From Flavipsychrobacter sp. (GTDB lineage: Bacteria > Bacteroidota > Bacteroidia > Chitinophagales > Chitinophagaceae): a DNA stretch of 58,262 bases. The stretch is from positions 1 to 58,262 of the forward strand of contig JAEUVY010000029.1 in the NCBI GenBank assembly GCA_016786565.1, in the 5' to 3' direction. Positions within the stretch are counted from its first letter, which is position 1; each line of letters starts with the position of its first letter. The notes under the pieces are model-generated. The model made no database searches. It was not told the origin of the DNA and was given only the letters and a program-made list of their open reading frames with translations. The translations under genes were made by a program, and so were the position numbers. Positions 15,389 through 21,985 of the stretch are shown here, piece by piece.

Positions 15389-16387
15389 TTAGTTGAGATA
15401 CCAGCATTCGCCTTTTTTATCCAATGCCTCTTTAAGAACAGTGGTGATCTGCAGAGCGTTTACATTTCTGTCGAGGAACGCGTCTATATAACTGCTCTTA
15501 TTTGAACCTGTGAATAGATTATACAGCCTCCATAAGTTTATACTGCCATCGGGGTTACTACAAAAACTATTATCTGAATAATAGTCCCGGCACACGCTGT
15601 TTATCTGTGAATCACCGAACATAATATCAGGTATAGTTTGCCTCATGTGATCTGGTATATGCCGGTACAGTCTTGCTCTCCCCACAAGGTGGGCAAACTG
15701 CTTCTCTGTAAGTTCATAGTTCGGCAACTGCTTCAACTGGTTTGCAAACTGTACAGCATTGAACTCTCGGAACAGGAACTGGATACCATTGTATAAAGCT
15801 TCAATGTTCTTGACTTTGAGCTCTCTCATGAGGCCATCTGTAGAGATGCACAGATTCGTACATGCTTTCACTTCAAACCCGATGAATACCTTGAAGTGCT
15901 GCTCATAGTTCTTGCTCATGAGGTTCTCAAGGGAGTAACACTTCACGCCACCTACAGTTAGATTCAGCCGGTTACCTGCAACGTCGGTAGAGATACTTGG
16001 TATCTCAATGAGGAATGCCAGCCGGTCATAGAACTTAGTCTTTTCATGCTCCTGCAGCTCACTGGTCGGTTTGTTCTTTGCCTCCGGGATTCGGCCTAAT
16101 ACAGGATGTGATAGCCTTATGCTTGGGCTTAGTATTCGTTCCCCTGTAAACACCTGGCTTGCGGCTTGCAGGGTGGTGTCAATGAACTCTCCCTGGCTTA
16201 TAAGCGGTACATTTTCACGGAGGAAAACTGGAATTAGGTGCGAATTGTTTATCTCATAGAGCGAACCCTCTACTGTGTTGCTTTCTATGAAGGCCCTACC
16301 GGAAGTGTTTACTTCCATCCGGTTAATGACATCAGGTAGTAGTTCTCCCACCTGCTTTACTTCATTATTGATTGACTGCTGTTCCAT
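15389..16387 (-). CDS. DUF3871 family mobile-element protein (332 aa)
   Basis: Recognised from the N-terminal pattern FIESNTVEGSLYEINNSHLI followed by PVFLRENVPLISQGEFID, typical of DUF3871, a family found on Bacteroidota mobile elements next to a RecA/Sak4-type ATPase. The middle contains the LSHPVLGRIPEAKNKP and FYDRLAFLIEIPSI segments. The C-terminal third (GSINLWRLYNLFTGSNKSSY) is the usual end of the family, so the protein looks complete. The layout resembles DUF932/phage-like proteins thought to act in DNA metabolism, but no activity is known to me. Its start overlaps the end of the Sak4-like gene by 23 bases, so they are translationally coupled. Confidence 0.82.
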   Translation of the reverse strand: MEQQSINNEVKQVGELLPDVINRMEVNTSGRAFIESNTVEGSLYEINNSHLIPVFLRENVPLISQGEFIDTTLQAASQVFTGERILSPSIRLSHPVLGRIPEAKNKPTSELQEHEKTKFYDRLAFLIEIPSISTDVAGNRLNLTVGGVKCYSLENLMSKNYEQHFKVFIGFEVKACTNLCISTDGLMRELKVKNIEALYNGIQFLFREFNAVQFANQLKQLPNYELTEKQFAHLVGRARLYRHIPDHMRQTIPDIMFGDSQINSVCRDYYSDNSFCSNPDGSINLWRLYNLFTGSNKSSYIDAFLDRNVNALQITTVLKEALDKKGECWYLN

Positions 16388-17243
16388 TTGCTGGTATGTT
16401 GTTTTGGTTTGGAATGTTGTGTCCTAATAGTTGTTGTTTGCGCTGCCCAAATTCATGGTTAAGAGACTGCTGTAATAGCGGATGTGCATTGTACAGGGCT
16501 AATAGCTCGTCATTGGTGGTACATGCGTGTATTGCCTGTATGATGTCCTCTGGAGTAACGACAGGATATGGTTCTGCGCCCTGACAGCACCATTTCAGGA
16601 TCATAGCACCAGTATCAACAGTAGGAACAAATTCAGGCTTACCGGTGAACAATCCAGTCCTATCCTTGCCTACCTTGGCCCTGTGCATCATATCCATTTC
16701 AAAGGCGAGGGTAAATTCATATTCAAGATTCTCGCGTTGTACTCCTTTCATGCCCACTTTCTCCGGCACTTGGCGGCCATTTTTCTCAGATAAAATGTAC
16801 TCTGTCTTACTTCTGATCGTACAAATGACATGTGCGTTTGCCTGAAGCATCTTGTTTACAAAGGCATCGTGACGAGGACTTACCTTGCTCCAGGAGTTGA
16901 ATGAGGACCCTGGCAATGATGCATGATAGTCTAAAAGGAAATCCCATTCTCTTGAGGAAGTATCAATAATAATTACTTCCATCCCCGCGCTCAGGCAAAC
17001 GTCTATTGCCTCTATATAACGCTCAGGGCTAAAGGGAGGATCAAGAGGCAAAGTATTGTAGTTACCGATATTGCTATATAGGTCAGCCGATCTGTTCTCT
17101 GTATCTAGCACAGCAATCTTATTATAGTCACCACAAAGACCGTATGCTATGAGTAATGCTGAGTATGTCTTACCGGCTCCTGACGGACCTTGTAATCCTA
17201 ATTTGATACGTGCTTTTCTTCGATTTGCTTGTTGAAGTTGCAT
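16365..17243 (-). CDS. RecA-fold ATPase, Sak4-like recombination protein (292 aa)
   Basis: The N-terminal P-loop is GPSGAGKT (19-26), followed by IAVLDTENRSADLY and Walker B EVIIIDTSSREW (89-100). A mid-domain segment NAHVICTIRSKTEYIL and YEFTLAFEMD match phage Sak4/AAA_24-type ATPases. These are small RecA-like cores that help single-strand annealing recombination with an SSB-like partner. The C-terminal 60 residues are Gln/Asn-rich and probably flexible. The start has only short spacing to the 139-aa gene upstream, and the end overlaps DUF3871. The order small protein, ATPase, DUF3871 looks like a recombination or replication cassette of phage or plasmid origin. The ATPase assignment is firm; the Sak4 role is inference. 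Confidence 0.8.
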   Translation of the reverse strand: MQLQQANRRKARIKLGLQGPSGAGKTYSALLIAYGLCGDYNKIAVLDTENRSADLYSNIGNYNTLPLDPPFSPERYIEAIDVCLSAGMEVIIIDTSSREWDFLLDYHASLPGSSFNSWSKVSPRHDAFVNKMLQANAHVICTIRSKTEYILSEKNGRQVPEKVGMKGVQRENLEYEFTLAFEMDMMHRAKVGKDRTGLFTGKPEFVPTVDTGAMILKWCCQGAEPYPVVTPEDIIQAIHACTTNDELLALYNAHPLLQQSLNHEFGQRKQQLLGHNIPNQNNIPANGTAVNQ

Positions 17244-17339
17244 TGTTTTTGATTTTATTGGTTAAAAAAAGAGCTAATAAATTCAAAAGGGAAAGCAGGG
17301 AAATCCCCGCCTCCCCCTCTGGTTCACAGTAGACAGAGC

Positions 17340-17756
17340 CTATTTGGTCGTCAACTTCTTTCTCTGGTTCTGTGCTGCGGCCTTTATGCCATCAACAGGT
17401 TTCTCCGGTGCCTTCTGTTCGTCTATCTCAACAGAGCCATGACCAACAAGCTCTTTAGAGCCTGCTGGTTGATAAGCATAAGAGTAAGCAAGGGATATAG
17501 TTTCCCCTGTACGTTTTACCGTATACTCATACGGATCACAGGAGACACGAACAATATCTCCCTCTATCTTGGATCCAACCATCAGCTTCGCCACCTCTTC
17601 ATCAAAGGTGGATGGGATGCTACACCTTCTTGCAGTAGCATAGAACTTCCCGGTGTTCTGGGATTGAACCAACTCAAGGGAGCCAATCAGTTCCAAGACA
17701 ATAAATTCTTCTTTGTCCTTGTTGACGCGGACTTTGTAACCAGTTACTTGTACCAT
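17340..17756 (-). CDS. Small unknown protein, possible OB-fold partner of the Sak4-like ATPase (139-aa reading)
   Basis: The start at 17756 (MVQVTGYKVRVNKDKEEFIV) is chosen over an upstream ATG at 17786 because the extra residues MSFLILNSVF look like untranslated sequence. The product gives 138 residues. It is beta-rich up to about residue 105 (LELIGSLELVQS, GKFYATARRCSIPS, KIEGDIVRVSCDPYEYTVK) with a Lys-rich tail KAAAQNQRKKLTTK. That layout resembles small OB-fold single-strand binding proteins that accompany Sak4-type ATPases, but I cannot show the fold. It is the first gene of the minus-strand block, 96 bases before the ATPase gene. Confidence 0.68.
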   Translation of the reverse strand: MVQVTGYKVRVNKDKEEFIVLELIGSLELVQSQNTGKFYATARRCSIPSTFDEEVAKLMVGSKIEGDIVRVSCDPYEYTVKRTGETISLAYSYAYQPAGSKELVGHGSVEIDEQKAPEKPVDGIKAAAQNQRKKLTTK

Positions 17757-17786
17757 AAATACACTGTTTAATATGAGAAAGCTCAC

Positions 17787-18390
17787 CTATTCTGAAGCCC
17801 GGTGATTTATGGGCTGCGTCGTTGAGGAACCGATGTAGCCAAGGTCAAACACACGCGTGGGGAGTTCACGGGGGGGGGCTGATCTGTTACGTACTGCCGA
17901 ATGTGACTTGACAGATTTTCCTTTATCGGTTTAGTTTTTGGGTATTGTGTGTCGGGCGAGTTAGAGAGACTCAGCTCAAGAATGATCTCACGATATAGTG
18001 AGATTTGTAGCGTTCAGTATCGGGTATTTGTTTGTGGGAAAACGGTGGACAGTATTTCCGGAACTAGTAAACAAGAAATGTTTACAGTCGAATGGCGGGG
18101 GGGGGGAACCACGATCTGGAAGGGGATATTGCTGACGCCAAGGTAGCCCCTGGCGTACTTGACTTCAGAACATTAATGCTAAGGCGGGGGTAGTTTCAAT
18201 TGTGAAGGAAAATGTAGGCGACAGATTTTATTGAAAATTTGACACAATTGCTATAATGTAATGCAAGTATGAAAATCACTTAACTTTAAAAATCTGCATC
18301 TAACAAGTGTAATTCTAATTTGCGCCATACTTTCGCACAAATAGCTACATTGAATCATGATACAACGTATAAAACATGAAAGGTGTAATC
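17787..18390. other. Long non-coding stretch with G tracts and a symmetric site
   Basis: About 600 bases separate the recombination block from the first RepL-like gene. No frame on either strand looks protein-like. The stretch carries two long G runs, G9 at 17870-17878 and G10 at 18097-18106, in an otherwise A/T-leaning island. It also has a 20-bp inverted repeat at 17985-18004. It probably holds the promoter of the minus-strand recombination block and possibly a replication or transfer signal of the element. I find no iteron array. Confidence 0.5.
17985..18004. promoter_or_regulatory. 20-bp inverted repeat (possible operator)
   Basis: ATCTCACGATATAGTGAGAT is symmetric except for its two central mismatched pairs, with 7-bp perfect arms ATCTCAC/GTGAGAT. 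It lies about 230 bases before the start of the 139-aa gene and inside the G-tract region. It is the kind of site bound by a dimeric regulator, but no partner is identified. Confidence 0.4.
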
Positions 18391-18972
18391 CTACTTAGGG
18401 GCACCTGTATGAGATCTTGTTGGTTTGCTTCGAGTGTATATCGGGTAGCTGCATTCTGCCACGTCTTTCTTCTTTTTTAGTAGATATGATCCGTATTTTG
18501 TAATTAGTTCCTTTCTGGTACCTGGTGAAATGCCACCATAAAGCAAGGGGTTTAACATGTAGGTGCCCCTGGCAGTACTTATAGCTACATTCCTCCTTGA
18601 TAGCTGTCCTATTGCCTTCCTGATAACCTTGTCTGAATACGCAGAGCCAAACATATTGCAATATTCATTAAAATTATAGATCACCTTGGCATTGAAAGCG
18701 AACAGACATGATTCAATATCAACCTCGAAAAATATGATGTATGTAAGCAGTTTCCTTGCGCATCCATCAATATGAAAAAGAAAAGCAGCAGCTTCTGGGT
18801 GCAAGGAAATTGGTTTTTGCAGTAAGCGGTCAGACTTAAATTCCGGGATCACGACATTATCAATTTCTACTTTATGCTTCATTACTTTGGTTGTCTGATA
18901 ACAACTGAACCGATTATTCGTACAACAGTATCTAACATAATCGCCGTGGGGCGTTACTCTCTTTGCTTTCAT
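18391..18972 (-). CDS. RepL-like winged-helix protein A (193 aa)
   Basis: The C-terminal half has the pattern of firmicute/Bacteroidota RepL-type replication proteins: SDKVIRKAIGQLSRRNVAIS forms a recognition-helix region, followed by TARGTYMLNPLLYGG and SPGTRKELITKYG. The Y..NP.....G...R signature after a winged helix is the telling part. The N-terminal 30 residues are Cys-rich, and an internal ATG at 18882 (MKHKVEIDN) is an alternative start. The other RepL-like gene (19269-19772) shares the same ending on the opposite strand, with about 300 bases between their starts. It may start replication of an excised circle or act only as a DNA-binding regulator. The fold call is moderate, the function inferred. 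Confidence 0.65.
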   Translation of the reverse strand: MKAKRVTPHGDYVRYCCTNNRFSCYQTTKVMKHKVEIDNVVIPEFKSDRLLQKPISLHPEAAAFLFHIDGCARKLLTYIIFFEVDIESCLFAFNAKVIYNFNEYCNMFGSAYSDKVIRKAIGQLSRRNVAISTARGTYMLNPLLYGGISPGTRKELITKYGSYLLKKKKDVAECSYPIYTRSKPTRSHTGAPK

Positions 18973-19268
18973 TTTTTGTTTTTTTATGTTAATTCAATTC
19001 TAATAATATCTCATGCAGATTTATACATACTTGGAATCCGGTTTTGTTTCTGCATCTTGAGAACTACAAAAGGTGCAGATTTTGGTGGTTATATTTTTTT
19101 CAGTTTGCTATTGGGAATGCCCTGCATTGATGCATACGTTTTTTACGATAGTGAAAAGGGACGGAACAATCCCTGTATCTTCAAAAATTGTCCCATTTTT
19201 TTAGTAAAATTAATACTTTTACCCACCAAAATTACACCCAATAGGTATGCCACAATTGTAAATTATAA
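18973..19268. other. Divergent control region between the two RepL-like genes
   Basis: A 296-base A/T-rich spacer with no convincing gene. At 19163-19202 there is an imperfect 8-bp hairpin (GGAACAAT with ATTGTCCC) followed by seven T on the plus strand. It could be an attenuator or terminator about 65 bases before the second RepL-like gene. Replication genes of this kind are often controlled by such structures, but this one is weak. Confidence 0.35.
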
Positions 19269-19772
19269 ATGAAAAAGGAAGATTACATTACAGTCGACAT
19301 CGACACTGCAAAAAAGGATGGTACCAGAATAAAACGAAAGGTCCGATTTAAGAGCATGGGCACCACCTTGTTTTTTAATAATCTGCACCATTTGGTTGAT
19401 CTTACTCCCAAAGCATTTTCCTTCTACATTTATATTTGTCAGGGAATGGATAAAAAAAACGTGGTATTAATCGATGGAAAATTCAAAGAAAACTATGTTG
19501 AATTCATCACTAAGGTTACTAGTAAGCAAGGCGTCTGTACTGTTTCTTCACTTGACAAATATTTAAGCCAGCTGAAGGATATCGGTCTTCTTTTGCTAAT
19601 CGGGTCATCACATAGTGCCTTGTATCTTGTTAATCCGAAGTTTGTTTTTAATGGTACAGAACCGGCGAGGAAGAGACTTTTAAAGGACATTTTAGAGAGC
19701 CGGATAAACAAAGGCCTTTCAATAAAACACCTCATAGGAGTGTCTGAGGATGATTTTTTCAATGGCCTTTGA
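19269..19772 (+). CDS. RepL-like winged-helix protein B (167 aa)
   Basis: The start MKKEDYITVDIDTAKKDGTR leads to a basic first 30 residues (RIKRKVRFKS), then a helical domain LTPKAFSFYIYICQGMD, a winged-helix segment VSSLDKYLSQLKDIGLLLLI, and the RepL-type ending SALYLVNPKFVFNGTEPARK. The Y..NP.....G...R pattern is shared with the divergent gene at 18391-18972, so the two look like distant paralogues. It converges on the integrase gene, whose stop is 30 bases away. It may have a replication or copy-control role for the excised island, or act as a transcription factor for the integrase. Confidence 0.62.
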   Translation: MKKEDYITVDIDTAKKDGTRIKRKVRFKSMGTTLFFNNLHHLVDLTPKAFSFYIYICQGMDKKNVVLIDGKFKENYVEFITKVTSKQGVCTVSSLDKYLSQLKDIGLLLLIGSSHSALYLVNPKFVFNGTEPARKRLLKDILESRINKGLSIKHLIGVSEDDFFNGL

Positions 19773-19801
19773 TAGAAGAAGTGATAGGGTTTACAGTATT
19801 A

Positions 19802-21019
19802 CTATTTCTTCATCAATTGTTGTTCTAACTGCTTCATGTCTGCTCCGATCTTTGTATCAAGTATCTTTCCATATATCTGTGTAGTTTTTATGTTTGTATG
19901 CCCCAGCATTCTAGAGAGAGTCTCTATCGGAACACCATTTGATAAAGCCAAGGTGGTACTGAAGCTGTGGCGTGCAATATGAAAAAATAGTCGCTTCTTG
20001 ACTCCGCAAATGTCTGCAATCTCCTTAAGGTAAGCATTTACTTTTTGGTTTGAGGGCACTGGGAATACACGGTCGGCACCAGTATAGCTGCCTGTCTTAT
20101 ACTTGTCTATCAAAGCTAGTGCTGGCGGTAGCAAAGGGACCGGAACTCTTATGTTTGTTTTTGCCCTAACTGTTTGTATCCACATGCCCCCGTCATTACC
20201 CTTCACGATCTCAGAGTATTTCAACTTTTTAACATCAGCATAGGCCAGACCGGTATAGCAACTGAACACGAATATGTCTCGTACGTGTGCAAGTCTCTGT
20301 ATTGATATCTCTTTAGTATGTATTCGGTCAATCTCGTCCTGAGTGAGACACTCCCGGATCACAGGCTGAAATGTGCACTTGAATGCGCTGAATGGGTTAT
20401 GCAGTATATACTCATTGGCGATTGCGAAGTTGATAATGCGTTTGAGGAACTGCACATATTTGATGGTGGTATTGTGCGCTATTTTCTCTTCTAATTTTAG
20501 GAACAGTTCGAATCCAATTACAAACCGCTGGTTGAGTTCCTTGAGAAAGATATCAGTCCTGCTATGCTCCTTCCTAAGATAGGCCTCAAGCTTCTTTCTT
20601 AGTGTCTCATACTTGGTATGAGTTGCTTTACATACCTCAACATCAACTCGCTTACTTACGTATGCATTGTGCAGAGCAACGACCTCCATCAGCGAAGTGG
20701 TCTTGTCCTCAGTGCCCAGCAGCTTGTTCTTGATGAAAGTGGACGACACAGGCATCCCTGAATTGAGCAGATCTGAATAGATTGACGTGGCCCTGCTTTT
20801 CCATGTACTAAGTAAATTGTTCTGACTGTTTGCTGTTGGTGATTTACCCTTGATCCGACTCTTGTTATTGTCCCATACTTCTGGAGAAACGCTAACTCCA
20901 GTGGTTATAACTTCACGCTGACCGTGGATGGTTATACGCATACTTACCTTACATTCCCCTCTTTTATTGATGCGATGTCTATTGAGGTAAAATGCAATGT
21001 ACAATTGGTGGTTTTCCAT
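19802..21019 (-). CDS. Tyrosine recombinase / island integrase (405 aa)
   Basis: The product catalyses site-specific integration and excision of the island at tRNA-Ser. The N-terminal arm-binding domain (about 1-90: YIAFYLNRHRINKRGECKVS) is the Bacteroidota Arm-DNA-bind type. A SAM-like core-binding domain spans 108-210, and the catalytic domain lies from about 220. Visible catalytic residues are K287, H347-x-x-R350 (HIARHSF), H374 (MLGHTNIKTT) and the nucleophile Y383 (QIYGKI). At the position of the first catalytic Arg, the motif reads CYTGLAYADVKKL, with Ala259 instead of Arg. IntDOT of CTnDOT also lacks this Arg. The gene ends 30 bases from the RepL-like gene and starts 278 bases from the tRNA. 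Confidence 0.96.
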   Translation of the reverse strand: MENHQLYIAFYLNRHRINKRGECKVSMRITIHGQREVITTGVSVSPEVWDNNKSRIKGKSPTANSQNNLLSTWKSRATSIYSDLLNSGMPVSSTFIKNKLLGTEDKTTSLMEVVALHNAYVSKRVDVEVCKATHTKYETLRKKLEAYLRKEHSRTDIFLKELNQRFVIGFELFLKLEEKIAHNTTIKYVQFLKRIINFAIANEYILHNPFSAFKCTFQPVIRECLTQDEIDRIHTKEISIQRLAHVRDIFVFSCYTGLAYADVKKLKYSEIVKGNDGGMWIQTVRAKTNIRVPVPLLPPALALIDKYKTGSYTGADRVFPVPSNQKVNAYLKEIADICGVKKRLFFHIARHSFSTTLALSNGVPIETLSRMLGHTNIKTTQIYGKILDTKIGADMKQLEQQLMKK

Positions 21020-21107
21020 AAATTGATGGCTTTAAGACCACCGAAGACGACCTCAATTGACAAAAATAGATATGCATATTAGTAGTCAACTTGTTATGAC
21101 ATGAAAC

Positions 21108-21149
21108 TGTAACCTTGAGAAAATCGCATGTTGCCTTGTTGCTGCCTTG
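21108..21149 (+). repeat. Right triplet of putative integrase arm-type sites
   Basis: TGTAACCTTG (21108-21117), TGTTGCCTTG (21129-21138) and TGCTGCCTTG (21140-21149) have start-to-start spacings of 21 and 11 bases, the same as the left triplet at 1741-1782. They lie between the integrase start and the attachment repeat. The 11-base spacers differ between the two ends, so the repeats themselves, not the whole segment, are conserved. Confidence 0.65.
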
Positions 21150-21256
21150 AGCTGTGCGTGATCTGGTTAATTAATCTGTCAATAAAAAGTTTGGACTATA
21201 TCACAAAAGACGTTTGAAACTCGCCTCCGACAATGCAATCCAAAGACTGCCGTAAA

Positions 21257-21283
21257 TAATAATAGCCCACATCGTGAGCTATT
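21257..21283 (-). terminator. Element-supplied terminator behind tRNA-Ser
   Basis: AATAGC (21261-21266) pairs with GCTATT (21278-21283), with a second short CAC/GTG stem inside. The minus strand continues with ATTATTTA. It lies 14 bases past the 3' side of the intact tRNA-Ser repeat. The island thus seems to bring a replacement terminator for the tRNA it splits. Confidence 0.5.
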
Positions 21284-21296
21284 ACTTCAATTCCCA

Positions 21297-21359
21297 GCGG
21301 AGAGAGAGGGATTCGAACCCCCGGACCTATTACAGTCAACAGTTTTCAAGACTGCCGCA
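21297..21359 (-). repeat. Right attachment repeat within tRNA-Ser (63-bp direct repeat)
   Basis: Identical over 63 bases to 1644-1706. It covers the 3' half of the tRNA from the anticodon arm through the discriminator base plus one flanking base. Identity ends abruptly at 21360 (A versus T at 1707) and at 21296 (A versus G at 1643), which defines the crossover window. Confidence 0.93.
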
Positions 21360-21382
21360 ATCGACCGCTCTGCCATCTCTCC
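21298..21382 (-). tRNA. tRNA-Ser (anticodon UGA)
   Basis: The minus strand reads GGAGAGATGGCAGAGCGGTC at the 5' end. Acceptor strand GGAGAGA pairs with TCTCTCC, and the discriminator is G. The anticodon stem GCAGT/ACTGT encloses loop CTTGAAA with anticodon TGA. A long variable arm and T arm GGTTCGAATCC follow, as expected for class II tRNA-Ser. No CCA is encoded. The gene is whole because the integrated island supplies its 3' half. Confidence 0.95.
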
Positions 21383-21533
21383 GAGGTCAAAATTATATAA
21401 GCGCGTTGATTTTCAAAAAAGAATTTTCAATTGCGCCACATATTTTTTTGTAGAAAGTCTGAAAGTGGCTACTGGAGCGGGTTTCGGCTATCTATAACGT
21501 ATGAAATAATGTGTAGCGATTGCCTGAAAGGTG

Positions 21534-21968
21534 CTATAACAGGGCATAATTGGCAAAATACTGCACTGCAAGCGCGTATCCGTCGAGACCCAGACCGCTG
21601 ATGCTGCCCTTGCAACGGGCGGCAATAAATGACGTTTTTCGGTAGTCTTCGCGGGCCAATACGTTGGAGACGTGTACTTCTATGGTGGGGATGCCGACGG
21701 CAGCTACCGCATCGGCCAGGGCTATGCTGGTGTGGGTGTAGCCGCCGGCATTGAGCACTATGGCATCGACACCACGGTCTATGCAGGAATGGAGGTAATT
21801 GATCAGTTCGCCCTCTACATTGCTCTGGTAATAGAGCATATCGATGCCCGGGAAGCGGGCATGGAGGGTGGCCAGGTAGTCATCGAACCGCTCGGTGCCA
21901 TATATGCCCGGCTCGCGGGTACCGAGGAGGTTGAGGTTGGGTCCGTTGACGATGGCTATGGTGTACAT
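21534..21968 (-). CDS. aroQ: 3-dehydroquinate dehydratase, type II
   Basis: The enzyme converts 3-dehydroquinate to 3-dehydroshikimate in the shikimate pathway and works as a dodecamer in the cytoplasm. At 144 aa it is normal length. The N-terminal IVNGPNLNLLGTREPGIYG holds N12, R19 and the catalytic Y24. VLNAGGYTHTSIAL (71-84) and IEVHVSN (E97, H99) complete the active site, and R110 follows. The start is the only good ATG, 17 bases after the end of mqnE upstream on the same strand. aroK lies about 3.2 kb away on the same strand. Confidence 0.97.
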   Translation of the reverse strand: MYTIAIVNGPNLNLLGTREPGIYGTERFDDYLATLHARFPGIDMLYYQSNVEGELINYLHSCIDRGVDAIVLNAGGYTHTSIALADAVAAVGIPTIEVHVSNVLAREDYRKTSFIAARCKGSISGLGLDGYALAVQYFANYALL

Positions 21969-21985
21969 ATGGCTGTTTTATTGCG

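Larger units (their letters stand above)
1644..21359. mobile_element. Integrated genomic island in tRNA-Ser carrying a type I restriction-modification operon
   Basis: The island is bounded by the 63-bp direct repeat at 1644-1706 and 21297-21359, giving a unit of 19,653 bases. The intact tRNA-Ser lies at the right end, with a tyrosine integrase gene (19802-21019) beside it, as is usual for tRNA-targeting elements. Matching triplets of a 10-bp repeat lie inside both ends. Cargo includes a type I restriction system with embedded accessory genes, an XRE regulator, DUF3871 and Sak4-like recombination genes and two RepL-like proteins. No conjugation genes and no phage structural genes are visible, so it is probably a mobilisable or satellite-like island rather than a full conjugative element or prophage. 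By eye it is richer in A+T than the chromosome to its right. Confidence 0.9.

Noticed and set aside
18235..18262. TTGACA ... TATAAT as a sigma-70 promoter
   Set aside because: The two boxes are only seven bases apart, far too close, and Bacteroidota use a different consensus.
18874..19272. Plus-strand 132-codon frame across the RepL-like intergenic region
   Set aside because: Overlaps the start of one RepL-like gene on the other strand and has a Cys/Phe/Ile-rich chance composition.
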